6,278 nt of DNA from positions 1-6,278 of the forward strand of contig CANFEI010000084.1 of NCBI GenBank assembly GCA_947445495.1. The letters run 5' to 3'. Positions within the stretch are counted from its first letter, which is position 1; each line of letters opens with the position of its first letter. Positions 5,472 to 6,278 of the stretch are shown here, piece by piece. The notes beneath the pieces are model-generated. The model was not told the DNA's origin and searched no databases. It saw only the letters and a list, made by a program, of their open reading frames with translations. This stretch comes from Alcaligenaceae bacterium (GTDB lineage: Bacteria > Pseudomonadota > Gammaproteobacteria > Burkholderiales > Burkholderiaceae). The position numbers were made by a program, and so were the translations under genes.

Positions 5472-6278
5472 CTATAGACCTTTAGCCCAGACCGGTTCAG
5501 TAAACACTGCATTTTGGTCAATCGGCCAGACGGGCCGCGGCAAGCGCTTGAAATCAACATTTTTTAAATTGGGCGTGGTCAACCCGGGACTATCCACATC
5601 CAAAATTCGATCCTCAGAGAAGAACTCGTCGAAGCCTGCGCGGTAATGGCCGCGGCTCTTCACGATTAGGATACGGATTTTTGAAATATCGATTCCATGC
5701 ATTTCAAGCATTGCCGGCTCACAAAGCTGTCGACGCAAACTGCCGACAACGACCCGCGTTCCCGTGTCAATGAGTTCAATCAGTGCAGAAGGTCCAAGTG
5801 AAAATTTCCTGCCACCAATTACCCCACGTCGCCCGGTACCTTCACCATCCGAAAGCTTGATGACGCGTGCGCGTGCCTCGTAACGCTTGGAAAACTGACT
5901 CTCTGTGGCATTGAACACTGCTGCAAACGTGTTGCCCTCACCCGCAGCATGACACTGTTGCGCCAACTCAGGATCAACGAACACGCCTAACACTAGCCCC
6001 GGAATTTTTGCGTCATTAAAGGCCTTGAGCATCCAAGCCGTGTTACCCCGGCCACCGCCTCCGGGATTGTCTGCTACGTCAGCGAACAGCAAAGGGGCCT
6101 TGGTATCGCGCGCCCGGGCAACAGCCTCGGGAACTTCGAGCATATCTGGCACATAGCGTGCACGATCCGCCCAAGCAGCGCGCGCAATTTTGATGGCGCA
6201 CTTCTGTGCCGCTGCTAGATCACCACGTGATGTCACACAGATCGTGATCCCGCATTTAGGCAAATCAGAAAAAACAAA
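5472..6278 (-). CDS. M81-family (MlrC-like) metallopeptidase/amidohydrolase, C-terminal part, 5' end cut by window edge
   Basis: The 268 visible residues match the C-terminal domain of the M81 family, named after MlrC, the last enzyme of microcystin breakdown in sphingomonads. The clearest signature is ADVADNPGGGGRGN at residues 66-79 of the visible part, the family's ADxxDNPGGG loop. The ending, with RPVWPID near the C-terminus, also fits. Full family members are about 490-510 residues, so roughly half lies beyond the right edge, including the N-terminal domain where I expect most metal ligands. A TTG at 6263 could be read as a start, but the frame is open to the edge (FVFSD precedes it) and the sequence there is internal in relatives, so I treat the gene as continuing. 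Most members have no known substrate; hydrolysis of a peptide or cyclic amide is the family expectation. It converges on the ligase gene with a four-base gap. Confidence 0.88.
   Translation of the reverse strand, partial: FVFSDLPKCGITICVTSRGDLAAAQKCAIKIARAAWADRARYVPDMLEVPEAVARARDTKAPLLFADVADNPGGGGRGNTAWMLKAFNDAKIPGLVLGVFVDPELAQQCHAAGEGNTFAAVFNATESQFSKRYEARARVIKLSDGEGTGRRGVIGGRKFSLGPSALIELIDTGTRVVVGSLRRQLCEPAMLEMHGIDISKIRILIVKSRGHYRAGFDEFFSEDRILDVDSPGLTTPNLKNVDFKRLPRPVWPIDQNAVFTEPVWAKGL

Noticed and set aside
5523..5565. Possible plus-strand terminator for the ligase: CGGCC/GGCCG arms, the palindrome CAAGCGCTTG and a T6 run
   Set aside because: The T run is far from the short hairpin, the palindrome has no loop, and all of it lies within the M81 coding sequence. 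It does not form a coherent terminator.
6261..6263. TTG as the start of the M81-family gene
   Set aside because: The frame remains open to the window edge and the translation begins in the middle of the family's usual length, so the true start lies outside the window.

Overview
The window looks like chromosomal DNA of a betaproteobacterium, most likely order Burkholderiales. I infer this from an orphan Bug/TctC-type periplasmic binding protein (a family greatly expanded there), an M81/MlrC-type gene, a molybdenum-hydroxylase operon and a GC content in the mid-50s by eye. No RNA gene, insertion sequence, CRISPR array, phage gene or broken gene is visible. Coding density is high and the longest gap between genes is about 170 bases.

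Layout. Positions 1-2597 (minus strand) hold a tightly packed three-gene operon for a xanthine-dehydrogenase/CO-dehydrogenase-family molybdenum hydroxylase. It reads FAD subunit, then [2Fe-2S] subunit, then molybdopterin-binding subunit, the last cut by the left edge. The gaps are 2 bases each, which suggests translational coupling. Positions 2598-2767 carry a candidate promoter with an overlapping inverted repeat for that operon, and a strong intrinsic terminator for the gene upstream. Positions 2768-3817 (minus) encode a Bug/TctC-type periplasmic solute-binding protein with a Tat-like signal peptide. An 84-base divergent intergenic region follows, with an inverted repeat beside the ribosome binding site of the next gene. 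Positions 3902-5467 (plus) encode an acyl/aryl-CoA-synthetase-like adenylate-forming enzyme. Four bases further on, convergently, lies the C-terminal half of an M81 (MlrC-like) family protein (5472-6278, minus), cut by the right edge.

How they may work together (inference). A carboxylic acid could be captured by the Bug protein, activated to a CoA thioester by the ligase, and hydroxylated or reductively dehydroxylated by the molybdenum enzyme. The M81 protein may act on an amide or cyclic relative of the substrate, or may be unrelated. The substrate cannot be read from the sequence. The enzyme is not a CO dehydrogenase: its active-site loop reads AYRAPG, without the cysteine of the form I AYxCSFR motif.
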